The notes beneath the pieces were generated by a model that saw nothing but the letters and a program-made list of their open reading frames with translations, was not told the origin of the DNA and searched no databases. Shown here one piece after another: positions 1 to 6,213 of a DNA stretch of 46,378 nucleotides (positions are counted from its first letter, which is position 1; every line of letters starts with the position of its first letter). Origin of the DNA: UBA8190 sp003453695 (GTDB lineage Bacteria; Actinomycetota; Acidimicrobiia; Acidimicrobiales; UBA8190); contig DAIRBY010000023.1 of NCBI GenBank assembly GCA_036796975.1, positions 1 to 46,378 of the forward strand, read 5' to 3'. A program made the translations under genes and the position numbers.

Positions 1-42
1 CGGCGAGGAGCGCGAATTCCTACCTGACCAAGAAATTCCGAC

Positions 43-220
43 TCAGGTCACTAGGAGGTGCTCCATGTCGGCGAGTGAGAAGGCTTTCGCGACAATCGCC
101 GATGCGCCCCGGACTTTGATCCCTCTGGGAACCGTGCGTTCGCTGAGGCAAACAAACTGAGCGCCTCTCCGTCGATGAAGGTGGTGTTGGTGATGTCGAG
201 GGTCAAGAAGGCGCGGTCCT
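43..220 (-). pseudogene. Frameshifted fragment of a STAS-domain protein
   Basis: Reading leftward, one frame encodes a stretch typical of anti-sigma-factor antagonists (a hydrophobic strand ending TFIDGEAL, then a helix to RFPEG, about 215-120). A second frame continues with the closing part of the same fold (IKVRGASAIVAKAF, then SLADMEHLLVT and a stop at 43-45). Joining the two frames near position 120 gives a plausible C-terminal half of a STAS domain, so I read a single frameshift. No start and no N-terminal half is visible; the upstream side runs straight into a tRNA-like sequence and a hairpin. STAS proteins normally switch anti-sigma factors by phosphorylation of a Ser next to the Asp of the FID motif; here that place reads FIDGEAL, without the usual Ser. 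Likely a decayed remnant. A sequencing error at the frameshift cannot be excluded, but the missing 5' half argues for a pseudogene. Confidence 0.5.
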
Positions 221-230
221 CGGCGGCGTG

Positions 231-252
231 TGTTCGATTCCCGCCACCTCCA
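231..252 (+). other. tRNA/tmRNA 3'-end-like sequence (possible attachment-site remnant)
   Basis: The sequence has the order T-loop (GTTCGATTC), 3' side of a T-stem (CCCGC) and acceptor strand (CACCTCC) followed by A, which is how a tRNA or tmRNA 3' end looks. The 5' side of the T-stem (GTGTG) pairs imperfectly, and no 5' half, D-arm or anticodon arm lies upstream, so it is not a functional gene. Such orphan 3' ends are commonly left by integration at tRNA or tmRNA genes; that origin is inference. Confidence 0.4.
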
Positions 253-290
253 AGAGTGCTCAGGCTGAAGCGTGAGCATTGTTGGAGGTG
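245..290. repeat. 46-nt two-tier inverted repeat
   Basis: CACCTCCAA (245-253) and TTGGAGGTG (282-290) are perfect 9-bp inverted arms. Inside them TGCTCA and TGAGCA form a second 6-bp stem around a 10-nt loop. The left arm overlaps the tRNA-like acceptor strand. It may be a leftward or rightward terminator or a recombination structure; there is no T-tract on either side. Confidence 0.55.
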
Positions 291-330
291 CCCACCCGCC
301 ATCCCGGCGGCGATCAGTCGACGCCGTGTG

Positions 331-825
331 TTACGGCCGGAGGTTGAGCAAGGCCCAATCGATCTCCGCCAGCAGGGCCGACGCGGAGACCGGTTTGCTC
401 AGGATGCTGAAAGGCCGGACGCCCAAGCACTCCCGCGTGTCGCCGGGAGAGGCTTCCTGATCGGTACAGACGATCACCTGCGCTACAGGAGGTCGGAGGT
501 TTCGGAGGGCTGCCCAGCCGTCGACCTGGATCACGTTCATGCCCAGGATCAGGACGTCGACGTCATGATTCTGCATGACGTCAATGACAACGTGGGCGTT
601 CTCCGCGAACAAGACGCGATGACCCGCCAGGCTGAGCAGGTGGGCAACCGCCTCCCTGACGCCGGGAGCGTCGTCTGCCACCAGGACCGTGCCGAACCGG
701 CGAGGCCGTGTGATCGTCACGTCGAGTGCGAAAACCGGCCCGGTGGCGAGACGACGGAGGCGTCTCGAGCTGTGGCGAAGCTCGAGCGAGCGCAACCGCG
801 TCTGCCGGGCGCGTCGGGTGGTCAT
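331..825 (-). CDS. Degenerate response-regulator receiver domain protein
   Basis: A single CheY-like receiver domain fills the C-terminal two thirds (about residues 44-160 of 164). The acidic pair is present (VLVADDAP, D51/D52), as are the conserved Thr (IVCTDQ, T121) and Lys (ILSKPV, K144). The phospho-acceptor Asp is replaced by Gly: the strand reads VLILGMN before the VDGW turn where LLD is expected. No DNA-binding or enzymatic output domain follows, so it is a stand-alone, probably phosphorylation-independent receiver. The N-terminus is Arg-rich and uncertain. I chose the ATG at 825 because upstream sequence looks non-coding, but a GTG near 717 just before the domain is equally possible. 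No histidine kinase is encoded in the window. Confidence 0.6.
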   Translation of the reverse strand: MTTRRARQTRLRSLELRHSSRRLRRLATGPVFALDVTITRPRRFGTVLVADDAPGVREAVAHLLSLAGHRVLFAENAHVVIDVMQNHDVDVLILGMNVIQVDGWAALRNLRPPVAQVIVCTDQEASPGDTRECLGVRPFSILSKPVSASALLAEIDWALLNLRP

Positions 826-1019
826 CTGCGATTGGATGCGCGCATCCCTGACGTGGGCGAGGAAGCAGAAGCGCCTTTCGGGTCGTCCCAGTCGAGCCGG
901 CCGAAACGTTGCGACCTGCATTCTCGTCACCTCACAAGCCCCGCCGTCAACCAACCACACGCCGAGAGGGGGAGCAAGAGGCAAAATCCCAACGGCGACC
1001 CGGCGGCGGCTGACGGAGC

Positions 1020-2540
1020 CTACGCGGCCGTAGCGAGCAAGCGTTGAGCGATCGTCTCAGCGTCCCAGTCCCCGATCACCACGAAGGTGGCGTGCGCCAG
1101 GCCCTTGGCGGCGCGGCCGTGCACCGACTCGATGTCGGCGCCGAGCTCGGCGAAGCACCGGCTCACCGCCGACAGCAGCCCGACCCGGTCCGGGCCTTTC
1201 ACCTCGATCAGGGAACGACCTGCTCCGCTCCCCTGGACCTCGACGTCGACCCGCCCCACCGGATTGACCGTCGTCGGTGGCACGCCGACTTCCACCATCT
1301 TGCGCAACTCCTCCCCGAGCGACTGCCATTCCGCCTCGTCGAGCTGCGCTCCGTTGTCGATGACGAACGACTGCAGGGCGAGGTGCCGGCGCCGCCACGA
1401 TGTGGCGGCGGCGCGTCTGATCGAGATCCCGTTGGCGGCGAGCACAGCGGTGCTGTCGGCCAAGAGCCCTCGGCGGTCGACGGCGGCGATGGTGAGACGG
1501 ACCGCCTTCGAGCCCTCGACCGGTCTCGCCGCAGCCCGGACCTCCTCGGGAGCAAGCTTGGGGAAGCACAGCGCCACGTCGGCAGCCAGCACCTCGGGCG
1601 GCTCGCTCATGAGCCACAACGGCGACGCCCCCCGCAACATCGACCGAGCCGCGTGCACCGGCACCTGGGTTCCCCGAAGCAGCTTGCGCACCTCGGCGGC
1701 GCGGCCCGGGGCGCGGGTGGTGCGGTGCTCGGCGACCTGCAGGTCCACGAACGCACCCAGGACCTCGTCGAAGGAATCGGGGTCGGCGAGGAGCCACGAA
1801 TGTCCGCCATATACCACCTGTCCGGCGGTGCCCACCGCCGTGCACAGGGCATCGAACGCCCCGCGTGGGATCACTGCGTCGTGTTCGCTGGTGAGCACGA
1901 GCACGGGCATCCCACTGTTGCGCAACGAGGTCAGTTCCTCCCGCAGGTCGGCCTGCTGTGCCAGCCGGGCGGCCCGCATCATGCCGAGCGGATTGCGCAC
2001 CACGTTGGCCATGACGTCCTGGCGGACCGCCTCGACCAGCTCCACGACGTGCCGAGCCGGCCACATCTCACGGCCGAACGCCGTCACCCACGCCCAGGGG
2101 GGCCGTCCCGACAGCCCGCCGACGGCGTTGAGCAGGACCAGATAGGACACCCGGTCCGGATGACGATCCGCCACCGTGACGGCCACGCCGCCGCCGAAGG
2201 AATGGCCGATCAACAGCACGGGCTCATCGATGCCGACGCTGTCCATGAAGGACGCCACCCAGTCGGCGTAACCGGAGATGTTCATCTGCTCGCCGGGGAG
2301 ATCGGCGGTGCCGCCGAAGGACGGAAGCGCAGGGGCGTACACCCGGCACCCTCGGGCCATGAGGCGGTTGATGGCGCGCTTGTAGGTGTGGCTCCCCAGT
2401 CCCCAACCGTGGAGGAAGACCACCGACAACCCGGCGGGGCCCCCCACGCCGTAGCTGGCCGGACGGCCCTCCACCTCGGCGCGGGACCAGGTGAGGCGTC
2501 CTTCTAGGTCGCCACCCCTCGCCGCACTCCGCCACGGCAT
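1020..2540 (-). CDS. Alpha/beta hydrolase fused to two C-terminal ACT domains
   Basis: With the ATG at 2540 the protein has 506 residues. Residues about 35-275 are an alpha/beta hydrolase: oxyanion motif FLHGWG, nucleophile elbow GHSFGGG (Ser114), acid in LTSEHDAVIP (Asp221) and GGHSW histidine (His247). A linker leads to two ACT domains, about 346-400 (AAVDRRGLLADSTAVLAANG) and 443-501 (KGPDRVGLLSAVSRCFAELG), whose sequences resemble the tandem ACT tail of GlnD. ACT domains usually bind amino acids and regulate the attached enzyme, so a hydrolase under allosteric control is inferred. The substrate is unknown. An upstream TTG at 2597 would lengthen the N-terminus, but that part has no recognisable fold. 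It stands alone, leftward, downstream of crcB/DUF190. Confidence 0.8.
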   Translation of the reverse strand: MPWRSAARGGDLEGRLTWSRAEVEGRPASYGVGGPAGLSVVFLHGWGLGSHTYKRAINRLMARGCRVYAPALPSFGGTADLPGEQMNISGYADWVASFMDSVGIDEPVLLIGHSFGGGVAVTVADRHPDRVSYLVLLNAVGGLSGRPPWAWVTAFGREMWPARHVVELVEAVRQDVMANVVRNPLGMMRAARLAQQADLREELTSLRNSGMPVLVLTSEHDAVIPRGAFDALCTAVGTAGQVVYGGHSWLLADPDSFDEVLGAFVDLQVAEHRTTRAPGRAAEVRKLLRGTQVPVHAARSMLRGASPLWLMSEPPEVLAADVALCFPKLAPEEVRAAARPVEGSKAVRLTIAAVDRRGLLADSTAVLAANGISIRRAAATSWRRRHLALQSFVIDNGAQLDEAEWQSLGEELRKMVEVGVPPTTVNPVGRVDVEVQGSGAGRSLIEVKGPDRVGLLSAVSRCFAELGADIESVHGRAAKGLAHATFVVIGDWDAETIAQRLLATAA

Positions 2541-2623
2541 CCGCACGAGCAAGAACCTATTGCCCGATCCGCCGGTATGACACCTCGAGCGCGCCAATTG
2601 TCCGAGACCATGGAATCGTCACG

Positions 2624-2968
2624 TCACGACGAGGGGCCTTCGGCGCGGTAGGTGATGACCTCGACGCGCTCCAGGGTGACCAGGCCGTCCGCCATCATCT
2701 CGTCGAGAGCGGGGAGCACCCGGTTGATGTTGTCCTCGGTGTCCACGACCTCGATGACGAGGGGCAGGTCCTCGGACAGACGCAGCAAGCGGGTGGTGTG
2801 GAGGTGGCTCTTGGCGCCGAAGCCCTCCATGGCCCGGAGGACCGTGGCCCCGGCGATGCCCTCGCCCCGCAGATGCTCGACGATGGCCTGGTAGAGGGGC
2901 TTTCCGTGCCACGTGTCGGACTCGCCGATGAAGATGCGGAGCAGCTTCCCCTCGCCGCCGAGCCTCAC
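2624..2968 (-). CDS. DUF190 protein following crcB
   Basis: A 114-residue protein of the DUF190 family, recognised from the opening KLLRIFIGESDTWHGKPLY, the GIAGATVLRAMEGFG segment and the SEDLPLVIEVVDTED strand. It folds like a small ferredoxin-like (PII-resembling) domain; no enzymatic residues are evident. The GTG start at 2968 shares four bases with the crcB stop (GTGA), so translation is probably coupled. DUF190 genes are often found beside crcB and are thought to help fluoride export, though their exact role is unsettled. Co-transcription with crcB behind the fluoride riboswitch supports that role here. Confidence 0.85.
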   Translation of the reverse strand: MRLGGEGKLLRIFIGESDTWHGKPLYQAIVEHLRGEGIAGATVLRAMEGFGAKSHLHTTRLLRLSEDLPLVIEVVDTEDNINRVLPALDEMMADGLVTLERVEVITYRAEGPSS

Positions 2969-3336
2969 AGCGCTCTCCCGGCGACCACACCGAGCCAGGC
3001 CGCCGCCACGCCGATCACCACAGAGCCCACGACGTTGGCCACGGCCAGCCCGAGGGCGCCGTCTTGGATCTGGCGGAGCGACTCGTAGGCGAAGGTGGAG
3101 AAGGTGGTGTAGGCGCCGACGAAACCCACGGTGACGGCCACCCGCACGGTCGGATGGGGAAGGATTCGCTCGGTCAGCACCGTCGTCAGCAACCCGATGA
3201 CGAAGCAGCCCGAGATGTTGACGGCGAGCGTGCCCCACGGAAACCCGCCTCCGGCCAGGCGGGTGACCCACCCGTCGAGCCAGTACCGGGACATCGCGCC
3301 GAAGAACCCGGCGACTCCCACCCACAACCCACGCAT
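2965..3336 (-). CDS. crcB: CrcB/Fluc fluoride ion channel
   Basis: A 123-residue membrane protein of the Fluc (CrcB) family, which lets toxic fluoride leave the cytoplasm as a dual-topology dimer. Four hydrophobic segments are visible. Family landmarks are GFFGAMSRYW in the first segment, GTLAVNISGCFVIG in the second (the pore Asn is in VNISG) and GFVGAYTTFSTFAYE in the third, which carries the Phe residues lining the fluoride path and the Na+-binding break. The length is normal for the family. The ATG at 3336 follows AGGAGGAGCC, and a fluoride riboswitch lies immediately upstream. Only one crcB copy is present, as expected for a homodimer. Confidence 0.95.
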   Translation of the reverse strand: MRGLWVGVAGFFGAMSRYWLDGWVTRLAGGGFPWGTLAVNISGCFVIGLLTTVLTERILPHPTVRVAVTVGFVGAYTTFSTFAYESLRQIQDGALGLAVANVVGSVVIGVAAAWLGVVAGRAL

Positions 3337-3337
3337 C

Positions 3338-3418
3338 GGCTCCTCCTGCGAATTCGCCTACAGCAGGTAGGAGCCATCAGCAGGTCGCCCTGCGGTTGAC
3401 GGCGAGCCCCATCGCCGG
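3338..3418 (-). promoter_or_regulatory. Fluoride (crcB-motif) riboswitch with RBS-sequestering platform
   Basis: Reading leftward from 3418, the sequence has the crcB aptamer landmarks in order: GGCGATGG and GCTCGCC closing the first stem-loop, the AACCGC junction, and CTGATGGCTCCTAC (3380-3367) as the 3' pseudoknot strand. The GGCTCCT in that last element (3375-3369) is the exact complement of AGGAGCC (3344-3338), which is part of the crcB ribosome binding site. I infer that without fluoride the 3' strand pairs with the RBS and blocks translation, and that fluoride binding frees it. A CCTAC/GTAGG hairpin sits between the two parts. Confidence 0.9.
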
Positions 3419-3429
3419 TGGACAGGTTG

Positions 3430-4236
3430 TCAGGCTTTCGGCACCAGCGCCACGGCGGCGTCGGGCTCGATGACGCGGAAGCTCACGCTCTCCTCCAGGT
3501 ACAGACGCACCACCTCGGCGTCGTGGCTCTGGTAGCCGATGGACAGGTCCTGTCCGCATTCGAGGACGAAGTCCCCGCCGCGCAGGCTGAGCACGATGCC
3601 ACCCCGGACGCCCGGCGCCCACACCAGTGGTCCCCCCAGCAACTGGCGGAGGTGGTCGAAGAGGAGGTACCCGCCGTGTTCGGTGGTCTCCCCGATGCCG
3701 GTGTAGAGCTCGGGGCCGATGGCCAGCCCGTAGGGCCCCTCGATCCCGGCCCGTCGCAAGACGTCGGTCGCCCGGGCCACCACGTTCGGATACTTCTCCA
3801 TGTCGGTTTCGATGGGGATGGGCGGATGGGAGGTCGCCTCCGTGATCCCGTCCATGCCTGCGGCGCCGAAGCCGTGGAACACCGTCACGTTCTCGCCGAG
3901 GGCGATCTGCCGGACCGCCTCGTCCAGCTCCTCGAGGTCGATGTCGGTGGCGCCGCGGTCGGCGTCGTCCAGCTGGACCCTCGACACGTTGAAGTCGGCG
4001 CGCAATTCGACCAGTGGCAGCACCCGACGCTGTATGGCGGTGACGCCTTCGGCGGGACCGGAGGTCGATCCGGCGCGCCCGAGATTGGTGGCCGAGTGGT
4101 CCCAGCCGTGGGGGCCGGAGAAGTCGACGAGCTTGCGGGCGGCCAGCTGCGTCACGAGACGGCTCTTGGCCTCTTGCTCGAGCTGCTCCCAGGCGGTGTC
4201 GGAGACGGGAGCAAGCTCACGGTACAGGTGGTCCAT
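3430..4236 (-). CDS. Family 1 encapsulin shell protein (linocin M18-like)
   Basis: A 268-residue HK97-fold shell protein that self-assembles into a protein nanocompartment. It starts MDHLYRELAPVSDTAWEQLE, typical of the N-terminal helix that binds cargo peptides, continues with ARKLVDFSGPHGWDHSA, and ends with the E-loop and A-domain parts (GPYGLAIGPELY, QDLSIGYQSHD, RVIEPDAAVAL). The length matches family 1 shells (about 265 residues, T=1). The ATG lies 2 nt after the stop of the encapsulated ferritin gene, so the two are one operon. The shell would enclose that ferritin and store iron in the cytoplasm. Confidence 0.95.
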   Translation of the reverse strand: MDHLYRELAPVSDTAWEQLEQEAKSRLVTQLAARKLVDFSGPHGWDHSATNLGRAGSTSGPAEGVTAIQRRVLPLVELRADFNVSRVQLDDADRGATDIDLEELDEAVRQIALGENVTVFHGFGAAGMDGITEATSHPPIPIETDMEKYPNVVARATDVLRRAGIEGPYGLAIGPELYTGIGETTEHGGYLLFDHLRQLLGGPLVWAPGVRGGIVLSLRGGDFVLECGQDLSIGYQSHDAEVVRLYLEESVSFRVIEPDAAVALVPKA

Positions 4237-4238
4237 CG

Positions 4239-4607
4239 TCACTCGTTTCCTCGGAGGCTGCCGATGCCCAGCGAGCCCGGCGTCGGGGACGGGCCCGCTC
4301 CGGCCACCTCGGCCTCGACCTCGATCTCGGTGATGGGCTCGGAGGTGAACAGGTAGGTGCGCAGGTGCTGGTCCAGCACTGCGTCCCGCCTCCGGAGCCA
4401 CTCGAGGGTCATCGACGCGTGCTCTTTCTCCTCGTCCCGGTTGTGGGCAAGGACGTCCGCCAGGCTGGAGTCCTTCGTCGCCTTGACCCGCTGGTCGTAC
4501 CAGTCGACCGCCTCGAGCTCTTCGATCAGCGACGTGATGGCCCGGTGATGGTCGATGGTCTGTTCGTCGAGCAGCTCGGCTGCCTCGTGGAGCCCTTCCC
4601 TTGCCAT
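4239..4607 (-). CDS. Encapsulated ferritin (EncFtn) with cargo-loading peptide
   Basis: A 122-residue two-helix ferritin-like ferroxidase. The sequence ELEAVDWYDQRV and LAHNRDEEKEHASMTLEWLR is very close to Rhodospirillum rubrum EncFtn as I remember it. The metal ligands corresponding to that protein's E32, E62 and H65 are E30, E60 and H63. EncFtn oxidises Fe(II) as an annular decamer but stores little iron alone; the shell does the storage. The last residues (GSLGIGSLRGNE) form the encapsulin-targeting peptide, separated from the catalytic domain by an acidic, Pro/Gly-rich linker. A GAGGTG ribosome site stands 8 nt before the ATG. No other cargo gene is next to the shell gene. Confidence 0.95.
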   Translation of the reverse strand: MAREGLHEAAELLDEQTIDHHRAITSLIEELEAVDWYDQRVKATKDSSLADVLAHNRDEEKEHASMTLEWLRRRDAVLDQHLRTYLFTSEPITEIEVEAEVAGAGPSPTPGSLGIGSLRGNE

Positions 4608-4630
4608 GGCTGTGCACCTCGGATCCGGAT

Positions 4631-4651
4631 GTCCCGCCGACCGGCGGCGAC
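4631..4651 (-). terminator. Hairpin between permease and EncFtn genes
   Basis: Reading leftward, GTCGCCGCC-ggtc-GGCGGGAC can fold into a GC-rich stem with one bulged G. It lies after the permease stop and before the ferritin start, so it could end permease transcription. There is no T-tract. Confidence 0.35.
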
Positions 4652-4684
4652 ACTACCGGGCGACCAGGGCACCCGCGCCGGCGG

Positions 4685-6160
4685 TCATCGGCGGCTGCCT
4701 TCCCCGGCGCCTAGGGCGGCGGGCGCTCCGCCGGGCGCGTCGTTCGCCGACAGGGCCAGATAGCTCAACCCCGCCACGAGGAGGCCGAAGATCCAGCTGA
4801 AGTCGGCACCGTGGGTGGCATGCGACAGCGGCGACGTGTAGGCCGGGACGTAGAAGGCAGCGTCGACCCACATCATGGCGGCGAGCATCCCGAGGGCGAG
4901 CGACACGAGTGCCCGCCAGTTCCACCCACCGTCGCGCCAGTACACGCCGCCGCGTCTCGAGGTGAGGCCTCCGGGGTCGTAGCGCCCCCGTCGCAACAGG
5001 TAGTCCACGGCGAAGATGCCGAACCAGGGCCCCAGCCACACCACGATGTAGTTCAAGAAGCCCGACAAGTCCGTGTAGAAGTTGCCTTTGAAGATGACGA
5101 GCGCTGTCGCTGCTCCGCACACCACGGTGTCGACGACCACGCATCCCCACCGCGACAGCGGGACCCCGATGGCCTGCAGGGTCACACCTGACGAGTACAG
5201 GTCCAAAGTGTTGATGGCGAAGAGCTGGGGCAGGGCCAGGATGAGGAACGGCCAGAAGAACCAGCTGGCGAAGGACGAGGGCACGCCGGTGACCGCCGTC
5301 ACCTTGGGGCTCACGAGATAGGCCGTGGCCCCGAGGAGCTCGAGGAGGATCGACGGGATGGCGGCACCCAGCGTGGCCGCCCAGAAGGTGCGGGCCTTGC
5401 TGGCATGTCGGGGCAGGTAGCGCGAGTAGTCGGCGCCGTTCTCCGTCCACCCGAGACCTCCCGCAGAGACGATGAGCACCAGCCCTGTCGTCCACAACCA
5501 CCACGAGGTGTGTTGGTGCAGGGTGCTCACATGGGCGTGCGGGACGACCAGGCAGGCCATGATCCCGAACACGGCGATGAAGACGAACGACAGGTAGCGC
5601 AGGACGGCCGTGATGGTGGCATGCCCGAGGAAGGGCATCACGAACTGCACGGCCACAGCGGCGACGATGACGAGGACCTTGCCGAGGTCGTCGAGGGTGA
5701 CTCCTTCGTGGCGGAACATGGCTTGCACGATGAGCACCACGAGGACGGTGCCTTCGATCTCGAAGCCCACCTGGGTGATCCAGTTGAACACCGACGGCAC
5801 CCGGTTGCCGTTGCGCCCGAACGGCGCCCGGCTCACCATGAAGGTGGTCGTGCCGGTTTCGGGACCCGGGAGGCTGGCGAGCCCGAGAAAGGCGTAGGCC
5901 AGGTTCCCGATCAGGACGGCGGCGACGGCCTGCCAGAAGGAGAGCCCGAAGGAGACGATGAGCGCCCCGTACACGAGGAACTCCACGTTCCAGATGGCCC
6001 CCGCCCACATCCAGAACAACCCCGAGGGGCGCATGGGCCGGTTGGAATCGGGGATCAGCTCGATGCCGCGGTGCTCGAGGTGGAAGGCCTCGTAGGCCTC
6101 GCCGCCGGGATCGAGGGACGCCGGCTCGACGGTGGGCGCGGCCGGGGACGACTCGGTCAT
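4685..6160 (-). CDS. NCS1-family nucleobase/cation symporter
   Basis: A 491-residue integral membrane protein with about 12 hydrophobic segments. The N-terminal cytoplasmic stretch ends RPMRPSGLFWMWAGAIWNVE, which is the usual entry into helix 1 of the NCS1 family (cytosine, allantoin, hydantoin or thiamine-related uptake). Other family marks are SRAPFGRNGNRVPSVFNWI in helix 3 and GLGWTENGADYSRYLPR in the middle of the protein. NCS1 carriers import nucleobases or related compounds with Na+ or H+. The substrate cannot be read from the sequence and no catabolic genes lie nearby. It is separated by 53 nt from the downstream-reading flavoprotein gene. No riboswitch is visible in its short leader. 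Confidence 0.85.
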   Translation of the reverse strand: MTESSPAAPTVEPASLDPGGEAYEAFHLEHRGIELIPDSNRPMRPSGLFWMWAGAIWNVEFLVYGALIVSFGLSFWQAVAAVLIGNLAYAFLGLASLPGPETGTTTFMVSRAPFGRNGNRVPSVFNWITQVGFEIEGTVLVVLIVQAMFRHEGVTLDDLGKVLVIVAAVAVQFVMPFLGHATITAVLRYLSFVFIAVFGIMACLVVPHAHVSTLHQHTSWWLWTTGLVLIVSAGGLGWTENGADYSRYLPRHASKARTFWAATLGAAIPSILLELLGATAYLVSPKVTAVTGVPSSFASWFFWPFLILALPQLFAINTLDLYSSGVTLQAIGVPLSRWGCVVVDTVVCGAATALVIFKGNFYTDLSGFLNYIVVWLGPWFGIFAVDYLLRRGRYDPGGLTSRRGGVYWRDGGWNWRALVSLALGMLAAMMWVDAAFYVPAYTSPLSHATHGADFSWIFGLLVAGLSYLALSANDAPGGAPAALGAGEGSRR

Positions 6161-6213
6161 CGGGGAACCTCCGGGGGACGCCGCCGAGACGGGACGCTAC
6201 CCCCGGTCGGTCC

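Noticed and set aside
65..160. Short rightward frame with good AGGAGGTG ribosome-like site (31 codons)
   Set aside because: It lies antisense to the STAS fragment, encodes nothing recognisable, and the ribosome-like sequence also fits chance in decayed DNA.
231..330. Circularly permuted tmRNA (acceptor 3' strand before a GGAGGTG 5' strand)
   Set aside because: The order fits, but no D-loop, tag-coding part or proper T-stem is present around the two halves.
6161..6213. TPP or purine riboswitch before the NCS1 permease
   Set aside because: The leader is only 53 nt and lacks the conserved cores.
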